The translations under genes were made by a program, and so were the position numbers. Under the pieces are notes generated by a model. The model was not told where the DNA came from. It was given only the letters and a program-made list of their open reading frames with translations, and searched no databases. 64,000 nucleotides of DNA from Sunxiuqinia rutila. GTDB lineage: Bacteria; Bacteroidota; Bacteroidia; Bacteroidales; Prolixibacteraceae. The stretch is from the NCBI RefSeq assembly GCF_050589705.1, contig NZ_JBNGOT010000009.1, forward strand, positions 124,001-188,000, in the 5' to 3' direction. Positions 26,678 to 35,249 of the stretch are shown here, piece after piece (the stretch's first letter is position 1; the number at the start of each line of letters is the position of its first letter).

Positions 26678-28348
26678 TTAAAAGCTACGGAATGGCCCGT
26701 TTTTCAATGCTTCAAGCTGCTGTTCACTCAGTCCGTTGAATGAGAACAGACAAACGCCATCGGCCCCGCCTTCTCTTGAAACTTCAATTTGCTCCAGGAG
26801 GGTTTCAGGAGTAAAACCCAGGTAGGGTCCTAAGCCCACAATCGAGCTAACCTCAGTTCCTTCAACAATATCCATCAAGCTTTGCGTTTCGCTTCTCACC
26901 ACCTCGTTGTCAATGGCATAACTCATAATATAAACGGCATCCACTTGATCATTCTTCACCCATGATCCCCAGTTCTGGAATTTCAACCTTGTACTTTCAA
27001 TTGGGTTGGGCACCACATCCACCGAAAGCTTCACTTCTTTATGTTTGGTTTGTAAAAGGTCATTCACTTGATTGACAAAACCAGTAACATTATTTATGCG
27101 GTAATCATTCCACTGTTCCCATTCCTTTTTGTTTTCAGGAGAAATGGCCATAATGTCGAAATTCAACTGATTACGAACTTGCTTACGACAATAATCGCAA
27201 TAGCAGAATCCTTTCTCCCAAGGCTCACTTAACGAATAGCGGATATAGTCCAATTGAACTTCCTTAATAGTATATCTTTCCAACATGGTATCTACTGTTT
27301 TCAGCAGAAAGTCGGCCACTTCAGGACGTGAAGGACAGAAATAATGAAAGCCAGGCTCCAATTCAGCAAAAATTTCTCCATGTCTGAATTTTCCGACCAA
27401 TTCCGGTTTCTGTTTTACCAACGGAGAGTTGGCGCCTCCAACAAAAAACATTTCGCACCAAGGGATCACCTGCATGTTGTATTTTTCACATTCCTCCATC
27501 ATAACCTGCATCGGATCCCAGCCTTCAAATTGGGGAAGCTGAGGCAGTAAAGCATGGGCATTGGGGTAGATGGCATAACCATCGTAGATTGTTTCGGGCA
27601 GTATGGCATTGATACCAGCGTCAGCCATGCGTTTGATGGTCGCTTTTAACTCTTCAGGAGTTTTGTCTCTTAGGCGAACCCAAACGCCTCTAAACTCATT
27701 TTCACGTGGTTCGAACGAGTTATAATACAATTTCTTTGCACTTTCCAGCAACTTTTTACCATGTGCCAGAGCCGAGTCGGTATTTTGTTCTTTTTTGGCT
27801 TTTTCAAACGCTTCAAAATCGAGTTGTCCATTTTTTACAAACAGGTCAATAGCCTGTGTATTGGTCATTTTACCAGCTTCAGCACGTTGCAAGGCCTTCT
27901 TATACAATTCACGTGCCTGATAGATGAAGGTATTTTCGGTTGTGGCAAAATGAACAACATCGCCTTCCAATTCAATTTCCATCCCAACATTCAGGGCTTG
28001 GTTTATCCAGCGGCTTGCACTTTCATTGCCCGAAAGCACCAGTCCGTCTGCAGGAATATCAGAATTATTTCCACCAATATTCATCACACGTCCATATTGA
28101 ATAACAGCTTCACTCCCCCATTCATTCGTTCCTGTTTTTTCACCAAAAGCATTGGTGTATGCTACCAAATGATGTGAGCCTCGCCCTCCCGGAAAATCCT
28201 TGTTCTCAGGATTCACAGAAGTTAATTTTTTTGTTCCTTTCTCATAATAAATGGCTGGCTCCAAAGAAGTGTCCAGCCAGGATGTTTTTGTTTGACATCC
28301 CATTAAGCCTAACATGCAAAACAATCCGATTAAAAAGTAATGCTTCAT
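26678..28348 (-). CDS. Family 10 glycosylhydrolase-like (GHL10/DUF187) lipoprotein
   Basis: 556 residues from the Met at 28348; the frame opens at 28378 but the inner Met gives a proper lipoprotein signal (GLMGC, Cys18). An N-terminal half of about 210 residues (SDIPADGLVLSGNESASRW region) carries a substrate-independent domain often found before GHL10 barrels. The barrel starts at EFRGVWVRLRDKTPEEL (about 225) and contains INAILPETIYDGYAIY, VIPWCEMFFVGG, VQLDYIRYSL and FCYCDYC. The Asp in QLDYIRY is the expected catalytic acid of the fold. It lies behind the SusD terminator, so it may be read from readthrough or its own promoter. Members such as YngK are poorly characterised, so the linkage is open. 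Confidence 0.83.
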   Translation of the reverse strand: MKHYFLIGLFCMLGLMGCQTKTSWLDTSLEPAIYYEKGTKKLTSVNPENKDFPGGRGSHHLVAYTNAFGEKTGTNEWGSEAVIQYGRVMNIGGNNSDIPADGLVLSGNESASRWINQALNVGMEIELEGDVVHFATTENTFIYQARELYKKALQRAEAGKMTNTQAIDLFVKNGQLDFEAFEKAKKEQNTDSALAHGKKLLESAKKLYYNSFEPRENEFRGVWVRLRDKTPEELKATIKRMADAGINAILPETIYDGYAIYPNAHALLPQLPQFEGWDPMQVMMEECEKYNMQVIPWCEMFFVGGANSPLVKQKPELVGKFRHGEIFAELEPGFHYFCPSRPEVADFLLKTVDTMLERYTIKEVQLDYIRYSLSEPWEKGFCYCDYCRKQVRNQLNFDIMAISPENKKEWEQWNDYRINNVTGFVNQVNDLLQTKHKEVKLSVDVVPNPIESTRLKFQNWGSWVKNDQVDAVYIMSYAIDNEVVRSETQSLMDIVEGTEVSSIVGLGPYLGFTPETLLEQIEVSREGGADGVCLFSFNGLSEQQLEALKNGPFRSF

Positions 28349-28429
28349 TGCTAAATTATTTTCGATAAACAAATTCAATCTTTCTTTAACCTTTTTCTAA
28401 AAACCAAACAAGCAGTGTATTTATAAAGA

Positions 28430-28462
28430 AAGTACTTAAGGATATGCAATCCTTAAGTACTT
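28430..28462 (-). terminator. Strong terminator after susD of PUL2
   Basis: A perfect 14-bp stem, AAGTACTTAAGGAT and ATCCTTAAGTACTT, has a 5-base loop ATGCA. On the minus strand it is followed by TCTTTAT. It lies 9 bases past the SusD stop and separates NAGPA-susC-susD from the two enzyme genes downstream. Confidence 0.85.
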
Positions 28463-28470
28463 CTTTCTAA

Positions 28471-30201
28471 TTATCGTTCCCAACCGGGGTTTTGAGCAAG
28501 ATCCGGGTTGATCGTAATTTCCTGAGTCGGAATTGGCATCAGGTAATCACGGTTCGGATCGAAACCAAACCCTTGAGGTAAGGACTCCTGATAAGGATCC
28601 AGGAAGCCGTTTTCGTCTACCAATGGGTAGAATCCGGTAAATGAATTCTCAAGATCTGATCCATAATATTTCATTCCTTTGAATCGTTTGCCCGCAAAAG
28701 AACTGTGGGCACGCCAGCGCATTAAATCTTCAAACCTGAAGTTCTCCAATGCCAACTCCACACGACGTTCACGACGCACTTCGTAAATCAGATCTGATAC
28801 ACCTAACGTGTTGTTGGGGTCAGAAGGAACATTGCTCACATTAAGCGGCGCCATACCTACGCGGTTTCTAAGTTTATTGATTGATTTATCGGCAGCAGCC
28901 TGAGTCAGCTCGCCCAATTCGGCACAAGCTTCAGCATAATTCAACAAGGCTTCAGCATATCTGAAAATAACAGATGCTGTGATACCAATACCTTCCTGAT
29001 TTTTTTGTTGAGCCGGATCCGGATCCAGTCCTTTGTAAAGCATGAATCCGGTAGTGTTGCGGTAAGTTCCTGACTGATCAATATATGGAGTGGTAAACAC
29101 ACGCTGCACGGTTGTTTCGTAACCAACATTAGTCAGCACATCGCCCGGAAGCAAAATAGTTTGAGCTAAACGAGGATCCCGGTCTGCAGCCACGGCAGAT
29201 AAAGAAGAGTAGTCTGTATCCAACGCCAAAGTTCCATCTTTCTTCAGGTACGACTCAACAAGTGATAAAGAGATACCCGTACCATCACCACGCCAGGGAA
29301 GCATCCGCTGCAGGTTGTGAGAGATTCCTTCAGCAAGATCAAATTTCCGCCACAACATCACTTCCGGATTGTTGCTCAAGTCAGTTTGGTTAAACAACTT
29401 CCAATAAGATTGGTTCGGATTACCCGAATTATACAAGCTGTATTTCTGTCCATCAATTAACTCCTCAGCAGCTTCTTTAGCCAGACGTAAAAATTTTGAG
29501 CCATCGCTTCCAGCTACACCAAACGGAGTTCCACTGTGGTATTTTTCCCAGGTTCCTTCGTAAAGGCAGATGCGCGATTTAATCAACAAAGCAATTTCAC
29601 GATTAATACGAAACTCTGGCGCTTCACCTTTAGGTTTCAACAAAGCCAAAGCACGATCCATCGTTGCTACAATGGAGTCAGTCACTTGGTTACGTGGCAT
29701 TCTTGGCTGATACAAGGCTTCGTCGCGAGGTCCGTGTACTTCATTAAACCATGGCAAGTCTCCAAAACTTTTCAACAAGGTAAAATAGTAGTAAGCCTTA
29801 AAGAAATAAGCTTCTCCAACATACTGGTCAATATCAGCCTGAACTCCTTCGGCCGTATGATAATTAGAAAGGAAATAGTTTACATTACGGATAGCACCCC
29901 ATCCCCAACCTCCTCCGGTTGTTGGAAGTGTTCCTGTGCCATTCAGGCGGGTTCTTGGAATTTCAGGCACCAAATTATCACTGTTATTTTCGCCGTAAAA
30001 AGAAGTACTCCATCCTCCATGAATGTAAAAGCTTCCTCCTGAATAATACTGATTACAATAAAGTTCCAGATCACTGGCTGATTTCCAGAATTGGTTTTTA
30101 GTGAATCTATCGGTTGGATAAAGATCCAGGTAGTCATTATCACAGGAAACAAAACCTGTCATGATAGCTGCCAATAGGACTAATATTTTAAAATTTCTCA
30201 T
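28471..30201 (-). CDS. SusD/RagB-family nutrient-binding lipoprotein (PUL2)
   Basis: 576 residues, lipobox Cys20 (FVSC), followed by DNDYLDLYPTDRFTKNQFW. The helical SusD scaffold (FFKAYYYFTLLKSFGDLPWF) and C-terminal RWRAHSSFAGKRF and YLMPIPTQEITINP segments are complete. It is clearly diverged from the PUL1 SusD (different insertions and a longer N-terminal loop with GGSFYIHGG), so the two pairs are not recent duplicates, unlike their regulators. No separate surface-binding lipoprotein accompanies this pair. A strong terminator follows. Confidence 0.95.
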   Translation of the reverse strand: MRNFKILVLLAAIMTGFVSCDNDYLDLYPTDRFTKNQFWKSASDLELYCNQYYSGGSFYIHGGWSTSFYGENNSDNLVPEIPRTRLNGTGTLPTTGGGWGWGAIRNVNYFLSNYHTAEGVQADIDQYVGEAYFFKAYYYFTLLKSFGDLPWFNEVHGPRDEALYQPRMPRNQVTDSIVATMDRALALLKPKGEAPEFRINREIALLIKSRICLYEGTWEKYHSGTPFGVAGSDGSKFLRLAKEAAEELIDGQKYSLYNSGNPNQSYWKLFNQTDLSNNPEVMLWRKFDLAEGISHNLQRMLPWRGDGTGISLSLVESYLKKDGTLALDTDYSSLSAVAADRDPRLAQTILLPGDVLTNVGYETTVQRVFTTPYIDQSGTYRNTTGFMLYKGLDPDPAQQKNQEGIGITASVIFRYAEALLNYAEACAELGELTQAAADKSINKLRNRVGMAPLNVSNVPSDPNNTLGVSDLIYEVRRERRVELALENFRFEDLMRWRAHSSFAGKRFKGMKYYGSDLENSFTGFYPLVDENGFLDPYQESLPQGFGFDPNRDYLMPIPTQEITINPDLAQNPGWER

Positions 30202-30309
30202 TTGTTTGTAATTTATTCAATGTATATCTTAAACTTGAGTTTGAAAGAGAAACTGCCAGACTACATCCTTGCTGCAATCCAGCAATTCCTTCTTTCTCAG
30301 ACATGACGG

Positions 30310-33300
30310 TTAGAAAGTTAAATTCACTCCTACAGAGAATGTCCGTTGTATAGGATACGTTTTTCCGGCAGTACCACTATTAATAGCACCTAAAGCTTCC
30401 GGATCAAAAATGTCACTCAGTTTGGTGAATGTTAACAAGTTTTCACCTGATACATAAACATTAATCTTCTTCAACCAGAATTTCTCAAGCATCTCATCAG
30501 GCAACGAGTAGCCAATTTGAGCATTCTTCAAACGTAAGTAAGAAGCATCCTGCAAATAGCGTGTTGATACCCGCTGGTTTTTATCCACTCCTGCCTGGGT
30601 TAAATAAGGTCTTGGGTAATAAGCATCCGGATTGTCTTTAGTCCAGTAATCCAGGTGTTGTTTAAACGCAGTGGTTTGCCAGCGTGAATTTGCCGATCCG
30701 AAGAAGAAGTTACCATCGAGCCAAGCATCCTTCTTGCCAACACCCTGCCAGAACATGGAGAAATCGAAGTTACGCCAGTTAAATCCGGCCGATAGACCAT
30801 ACTGAAATTTAGGCACCCAGTTACCAATAATTGACAAGTCACCATGATCTTCTAGCGTTGAAGCGCCAGGAGACACTTCGCCATCATTATTGATATCTTC
30901 GTATTTTACATCGCCAGGGAACCAGCGGTCATTGCTGATTTGAGAAAGATCAGGGGCGTTATTAACTTCTTCCTCGGTTTGGAATAATCCGTTTGAAGTG
31001 TATCCCCAAATTGTTCCGACTTCTTTACCTACATAATTGGTCCATAGATAGCCAGTAGGGTTATTGTATTTCTTGTAAACACTTTTATAGTTGGTCAGTG
31101 TTCCTTTAACGAAGTAAGCAAAGTCACCAATGGTATTTTGCCATCCCAAAGCAACCTCAAAACCTCTGGTTTGAATGTCCACATTGTTCAGCAAAGGTAC
31201 GTTTCCACCATAGGTTGCCGGAGGTGTATCTGCTGGTCCGAGCAGGTCTTTCCGATCTCTTTGGTACCAGTCGAAAGTAGCTGTCAAACGGTTGTTAAGG
31301 AATGCTCCGTCAAGTCCAAATGTCAACATCGATACAGTTTCCCAAGTCAGGTCCGGGCTAGGCACTGACGGCATATAAACCACATTTGGTTTATTGCCAC
31401 CCTCCATCAACCAAGGATAGTTACTTTGAATTTGATAAGTCTCTAGGTAAGCATAAGGCGATGCGGTTTGGTTGCCCAATGAACCGTATGACCCTCTGAA
31501 CTTCAACTGACTTACATAGTAGTAATGATCTTCCATGAAGTCTTCTTTAGCCAGGTTATATCCGGCAGAGAAAGAAGGGAAAGAACCCCATCGTTTTCCA
31601 TCCTGGAAATACGAACTACCATCAGCACGCCAGTTTACTTCTAACAGGTATTTTTCTTTGTAGTTGTAGTTAAAACGACCGAAATAACTGCGAGTGGCAT
31701 AGTGTCCTTTACTTTCAGCTCCAAAAATTTCCCCAGTAGCTGTACTAATAGCTGGCAATAAAGGTGTTTGCAAATTCTTACGCCCAACCGAGTGGTTGCT
31801 GTAAAGCATTTTCGACTGCTGAAAGCCAGCCATCACTTTAAAATTATGATCATTAATCGCCTTGCTATAAGTAGAGTAAATTTTAGGCGATTTGTAGTCA
31901 GTCACACCAGTGTGCGTATAATAACGGCTGTCTTCAATTTTCCCATATTGAAATTCTTTTTCGCCTACACCATAATACGTAAATGTTGGATTCACTGAAT
32001 ACTGTTGCTCCCAGGTTGTGTTATTCCAGTCATAAGCCACTTCAGTTACCCAGCCTGCAATTGGCTCAATTTCCAAACCGAGAGTCATCATGTAACCGGT
32101 ATTCTTATCAATTGTCCGTCCACCTTGCTCAATTTCAGCCACATCAGAAACACGCATGTAATGCCCGTTAGGGTCTTTAATTGGGTTTGAGGGCCATCGA
32201 GACTGCGCAATGCGGTGCAACATGTTAATATTCTGGTTCAGGAAAGTAGGCATATCAACCAAACGCGAAGTATAACGCATATTACTGCTTGCCGATAACC
32301 AGTCATACAGTTCAGTCTTAATCTTCGTACTAATAGTTTGCTTTTCAAAAGAGTCATCACCAAACGTAATGATTCCCTCCTGATTCAGGTTACTTCCTGA
32401 AATGTAGTAATCCGTTTTATCAGAAGCCCCACTAACACTAATGTTGTGCGTTTCTTGTAAAGCCCAGTCTTTAAAGTGAAAATCAAACCAGTCCGTATTC
32501 GCATTTGCATACTCGGTATTGGCCCATTTTGTTGGATCGTTCGGATTCGGAATTGTACCTGGAATATCGCCTTCGTTGATGTAGCGCTTAATCCGCTCCA
32601 ATGTTTCAACCGACACTAATGGCAATCCACCACCATTAACCGATGCTGCGTTGAAGTATTGAGCATAAGCATACGAGTTTGCTTGCTCAGGAAGTTTGAT
32701 TGGTGCAGAAAATGAATAGTTGTTTGAGTAATTTACACGCACCCCTTTTTTACCACTTTTAGTTGTAATCAACACAACTCCGTAGGCTGCTTTAGCTCCA
32801 TAAATAGCTGCGGAAGCCGCATCCTTTAAAACAGTCATGGTTTCCACATCAGCAGGGTTCAGATCTGAAATAGATCCTTCAACACCATCAATCAGGATAT
32901 AAGGGCTACCAGCACCACGAATATTCATCAATAAGTCAACACCGGGTTTACCCCCAGCGGCACTTCTTGAAACCACAAGCCCAGGAACAACTCCCTGAAG
33001 AGCCTGAGTTACACTGGTTACAGGCCGGTTCTCCATCACTTCAGCCGAAACGGTGGTAATGGCACCAGTCAGGTTTTCCTTTTTAGTTGTACCGTATCCA
33101 ATGGCAACAATCTCTTCCAAATGGACATTGTCGCTTTCGAGACTTACATTGATCACACTTTGATTCCCTACAGGAACTTCAACTGTTTTTGTACCGATAA
33201 AAGAAAAAACCAGCACGTCAGTTTTGGACAATCCATCAATCGTATAAGCGCCATCCGGATCGGTTACCGTTCCTTCATAGGTTCCTTTTACCGAAACACT

Positions 33301-33483
33301 TACTCCTGGCAATGCTTCTTTATTTGAATCAGTTACTTTTCCGGATACCTTTACCCCATCGGCCTGAGCATAGCCGGCAAACGAGCTAAGACAAACCAAC
33401 AATACCATTGTGGTTAAGAATTGTAAGGGTAGTATTCTTTCAACATACGTTAACCAGTAACGCACGGTATGTACTTTTTTCAT
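30310..33483 (-). CDS. SusC/RagA-family TonB-dependent transporter (PUL2)
   Basis: 1057 residues. The long N-terminus (MKKVHTVRYWLTYVERILPL, then hydrophobic to AYAQA near 41) is a typical extended SusC signal. The regulatory domain (44-125) and LEEIVAIGYGTTKKENLTG segment are followed by the plug (PYILIDGVEGSISDLNPADVE) and a barrel ending FSVGVNLTF. It works with the SusD encoded 108 bases downstream. It is preceded at 57 bases by the phosphodiester glycosidase gene, which is unusual since susC normally opens the operon. Confidence 0.96.
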   Translation of the reverse strand: MKKVHTVRYWLTYVERILPLQFLTTMVLLVCLSSFAGYAQADGVKVSGKVTDSNKEALPGVSVSVKGTYEGTVTDPDGAYTIDGLSKTDVLVFSFIGTKTVEVPVGNQSVINVSLESDNVHLEEIVAIGYGTTKKENLTGAITTVSAEVMENRPVTSVTQALQGVVPGLVVSRSAAGGKPGVDLLMNIRGAGSPYILIDGVEGSISDLNPADVETMTVLKDAASAAIYGAKAAYGVVLITTKSGKKGVRVNYSNNYSFSAPIKLPEQANSYAYAQYFNAASVNGGGLPLVSVETLERIKRYINEGDIPGTIPNPNDPTKWANTEYANANTDWFDFHFKDWALQETHNISVSGASDKTDYYISGSNLNQEGIITFGDDSFEKQTISTKIKTELYDWLSASSNMRYTSRLVDMPTFLNQNINMLHRIAQSRWPSNPIKDPNGHYMRVSDVAEIEQGGRTIDKNTGYMMTLGLEIEPIAGWVTEVAYDWNNTTWEQQYSVNPTFTYYGVGEKEFQYGKIEDSRYYTHTGVTDYKSPKIYSTYSKAINDHNFKVMAGFQQSKMLYSNHSVGRKNLQTPLLPAISTATGEIFGAESKGHYATRSYFGRFNYNYKEKYLLEVNWRADGSSYFQDGKRWGSFPSFSAGYNLAKEDFMEDHYYYVSQLKFRGSYGSLGNQTASPYAYLETYQIQSNYPWLMEGGNKPNVVYMPSVPSPDLTWETVSMLTFGLDGAFLNNRLTATFDWYQRDRKDLLGPADTPPATYGGNVPLLNNVDIQTRGFEVALGWQNTIGDFAYFVKGTLTNYKSVYKKYNNPTGYLWTNYVGKEVGTIWGYTSNGLFQTEEEVNNAPDLSQISNDRWFPGDVKYEDINNDGEVSPGASTLEDHGDLSIIGNWVPKFQYGLSAGFNWRNFDFSMFWQGVGKKDAWLDGNFFFGSANSRWQTTAFKQHLDYWTKDNPDAYYPRPYLTQAGVDKNQRVSTRYLQDASYLRLKNAQIGYSLPDEMLEKFWLKKINVYVSGENLLTFTKLSDIFDPEALGAINSGTAGKTYPIQRTFSVGVNLTF

Positions 33484-33540
33484 AACAATATTATTTACTT
33501 ATTTGCTACAGGACCTGCAGCTTGAAATTTAGGTTATAAG

Positions 33541-34767
33541 TTACTTGCTCAAAACAATAATCGAATTCGTTGTTGCGCGTTGAGCACCATCACTCAATGT
33601 ATTGGCTGTTTCTGAACCATACATTAAAGTAGAAGAACCACCTCCGTCAAGGTTCAGAGCGTCATATACATCAAACTTTTTCACCATAAAGTAAGCCATC
33701 TCATCCAAGCTCATTCCCTTACTTAGATCAGAACGACCTTCAATTGCAACCATGTAAAACTTAGTCTTGTCTTTGTTGTAACCAACACAAGATCTGGGGT
33801 GACGTTGTTTTTCATGAACCATTGTACCTTCAACCTGAATAGCTTGAATAGAGTTATTCATGCCTTCTTTTACAATGTGTCCCCATCCACCGGCAACTTC
33901 AGCAATCTTAATTTCACTGTCAACTCCCGGGTAGGTATTTTCAATTTTTACTGTTTCTCCGACAGTCAGGTTCATAATGAACTCACGAGCAGCACCGTGT
34001 CCTGAAAGAATCAATTGATTTTCAGGGTCAGTCATTGTAATACGTACATTATCCATCGTATTATCGACTTCCAGTACTTTGTACTCAAAAGTACCATTTA
34101 CATAGTTGATCGTTTTATCAACAGCTTCAATCAATACTTCAGCTCCCCATGGGTTGGCTCCGGATTGATTGTTCCCATTTTTCAATTTTCCATTATAAAC
34201 CACCAAGTGGTCAGCCCATCGTGTTCCGTTATATGAATTAATTGCCCGTTCGCTAGCCCCGATGATCAACTTACTTTGAAAATCAGCAATTCCGATGTGA
34301 GGGACTCCCTCTGTATCCACCATTAAGGCAGCATGAGGCTGTCCTGTAATGCCGGTACTTCCAACCTTTCCTTTATGCACGGTGGTTACAAACTGCATTC
34401 CGAATTCCATTTCAAAAAAGTCACCGTTAATTCCGGCAACCACTTTTTCGCCATTGGCCTCTTTGCGTTCCACAATACTTGCCAATGTCTCTTTATTAGC
34501 AACCGTCCCCCAAGCTACCATGTCATTCGCCATAGCCAATTCGATCTGATTTTTAGGGTTGGTTAAATCAATCTCGATTGCATAAATATTCCAGGGTGTT
34601 TTTTCCTCCTGAATATGCAATAGCTTAGACCCGTTTTCCAACTCTGTTGTTTCAACGGTTTCAAATGTATATCCCGGTTCATCGGTTATATACAACTTAT
34701 CTTCTTTACAATTGGTAAAAAGCGATAATGTGATCAATACCGATAGGTATACCATGTATTTTCTCAT
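33541..34767 (-). CDS. Phosphodiester glycosidase-family (NAGPA domain) lipoprotein
   Basis: 408 residues, lipobox Cys20 (LFTNC). The NAGPA domain covers about residues 90-405: VVAGINGDFFEMEFG, HPRSCVGYNKDKTKFYMVAI, EGRSDLSKGMSLDEMAYFM and ALNLDGGGSSTLMYG are its landmarks (NGDFF and the LDGGGSST loop form the active site). The namesake human enzyme removes GlcNAc from GlcNAc-1-phosphodiesters; bacterial members are phosphodiester glycosidases with varied partners, and some process cell-wall or exopolysaccharide material. It is the first gene after ROK copy B and directly precedes susC, so it is probably co-induced and placed at the cell surface or periplasm. It is the best single clue that PUL2 handles a glycosyl-phosphodiester. 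Confidence 0.88.
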   Translation of the reverse strand: MRKYMVYLSVLITLSLFTNCKEDKLYITDEPGYTFETVETTELENGSKLLHIQEEKTPWNIYAIEIDLTNPKNQIELAMANDMVAWGTVANKETLASIVERKEANGEKVVAGINGDFFEMEFGMQFVTTVHKGKVGSTGITGQPHAALMVDTEGVPHIGIADFQSKLIIGASERAINSYNGTRWADHLVVYNGKLKNGNNQSGANPWGAEVLIEAVDKTINYVNGTFEYKVLEVDNTMDNVRITMTDPENQLILSGHGAAREFIMNLTVGETVKIENTYPGVDSEIKIAEVAGGWGHIVKEGMNNSIQAIQVEGTMVHEKQRHPRSCVGYNKDKTKFYMVAIEGRSDLSKGMSLDEMAYFMVKKFDVYDALNLDGGGSSTLMYGSETANTLSDGAQRATTNSIIVLSK

Positions 34768-35249
34768 ATCGAATAAAAAATTTGATTAGTTTTCTATTTA
34801 AAAAAATAAAGTTCAGCTCTATGTGTCTGGTATTTTGCTACTAGCAAAGCAATCTCAGCACACAATGCAAATACACCTTCCTTCTTTGTGTTTAATGTTA
34901 GAAACGGGCATATTTAAGATCCAAAAACAAGCTTTTCAAACAAGCTTATTTGTCATACGAAAACAAAACATAACATCTCAAGCCTTAACCGATCATTAAG
35001 TTTAACAAAGACCTGTGAGCTGTAATCATTTTGTTTTCAGTGTTAAATATTCTGAACTACAAGGAACAACTAATTGATCAATTAGCTTTTTAAGAAAAAA
35101 TGAAGTAATTTTATGTTGAGATTATGCTTACCTCATGCCTGTCCCTTGCGCTTTAAGCCTTGTGGCAGGCTTTTTTTGTTTTCGTTTCATTGAGTTTTTA
35201 TTCCATAAGTTGTTTCGTTTTAATCGTTAGTAAATTTTTTCAAAATAGG
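34768..35249. promoter_or_regulatory. Control region between ROK gene copy B and the NAGPA-susC-susD operon (PUL2)
   Basis: 482 AT-rich bases without a gene. It contains TTTGCTA-C-TAGCAAA, a perfect 7-bp palindrome with one central base (34834-34848); a TTTGTCATACGAAAA motif (34949-34963) shared with PUL1 at nearly the same distance from the first start codon (182 versus 171 bases); two AACAAGCTT direct repeats (about 34927-34946); TTCAG/CTGAA with an 11-base spacer (35036-35056); a perfect 16-bp palindrome CTAATTGATCAATTAG (35070-35085); and a plus-strand terminator (35137-35177). These are operator candidates. Confidence 0.55.
35137..35177 (+). terminator. Plus-strand terminator upstream of PUL2, counterpart of the one at 23107
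   Basis: GCCTGTC (35137-35143) pairs with GGCAGGC (35164-35170), followed by seven T's, on the strand opposite to the PUL genes. It lies 73 bases from the ROK stop, against 76 for the PUL1 copy. The stem is kept in both copies while loop bases differ. A -7-like TAATTTTA at 35106-35113 could start a short RNA ending here, but is one base off consensus. Confidence 0.6.
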
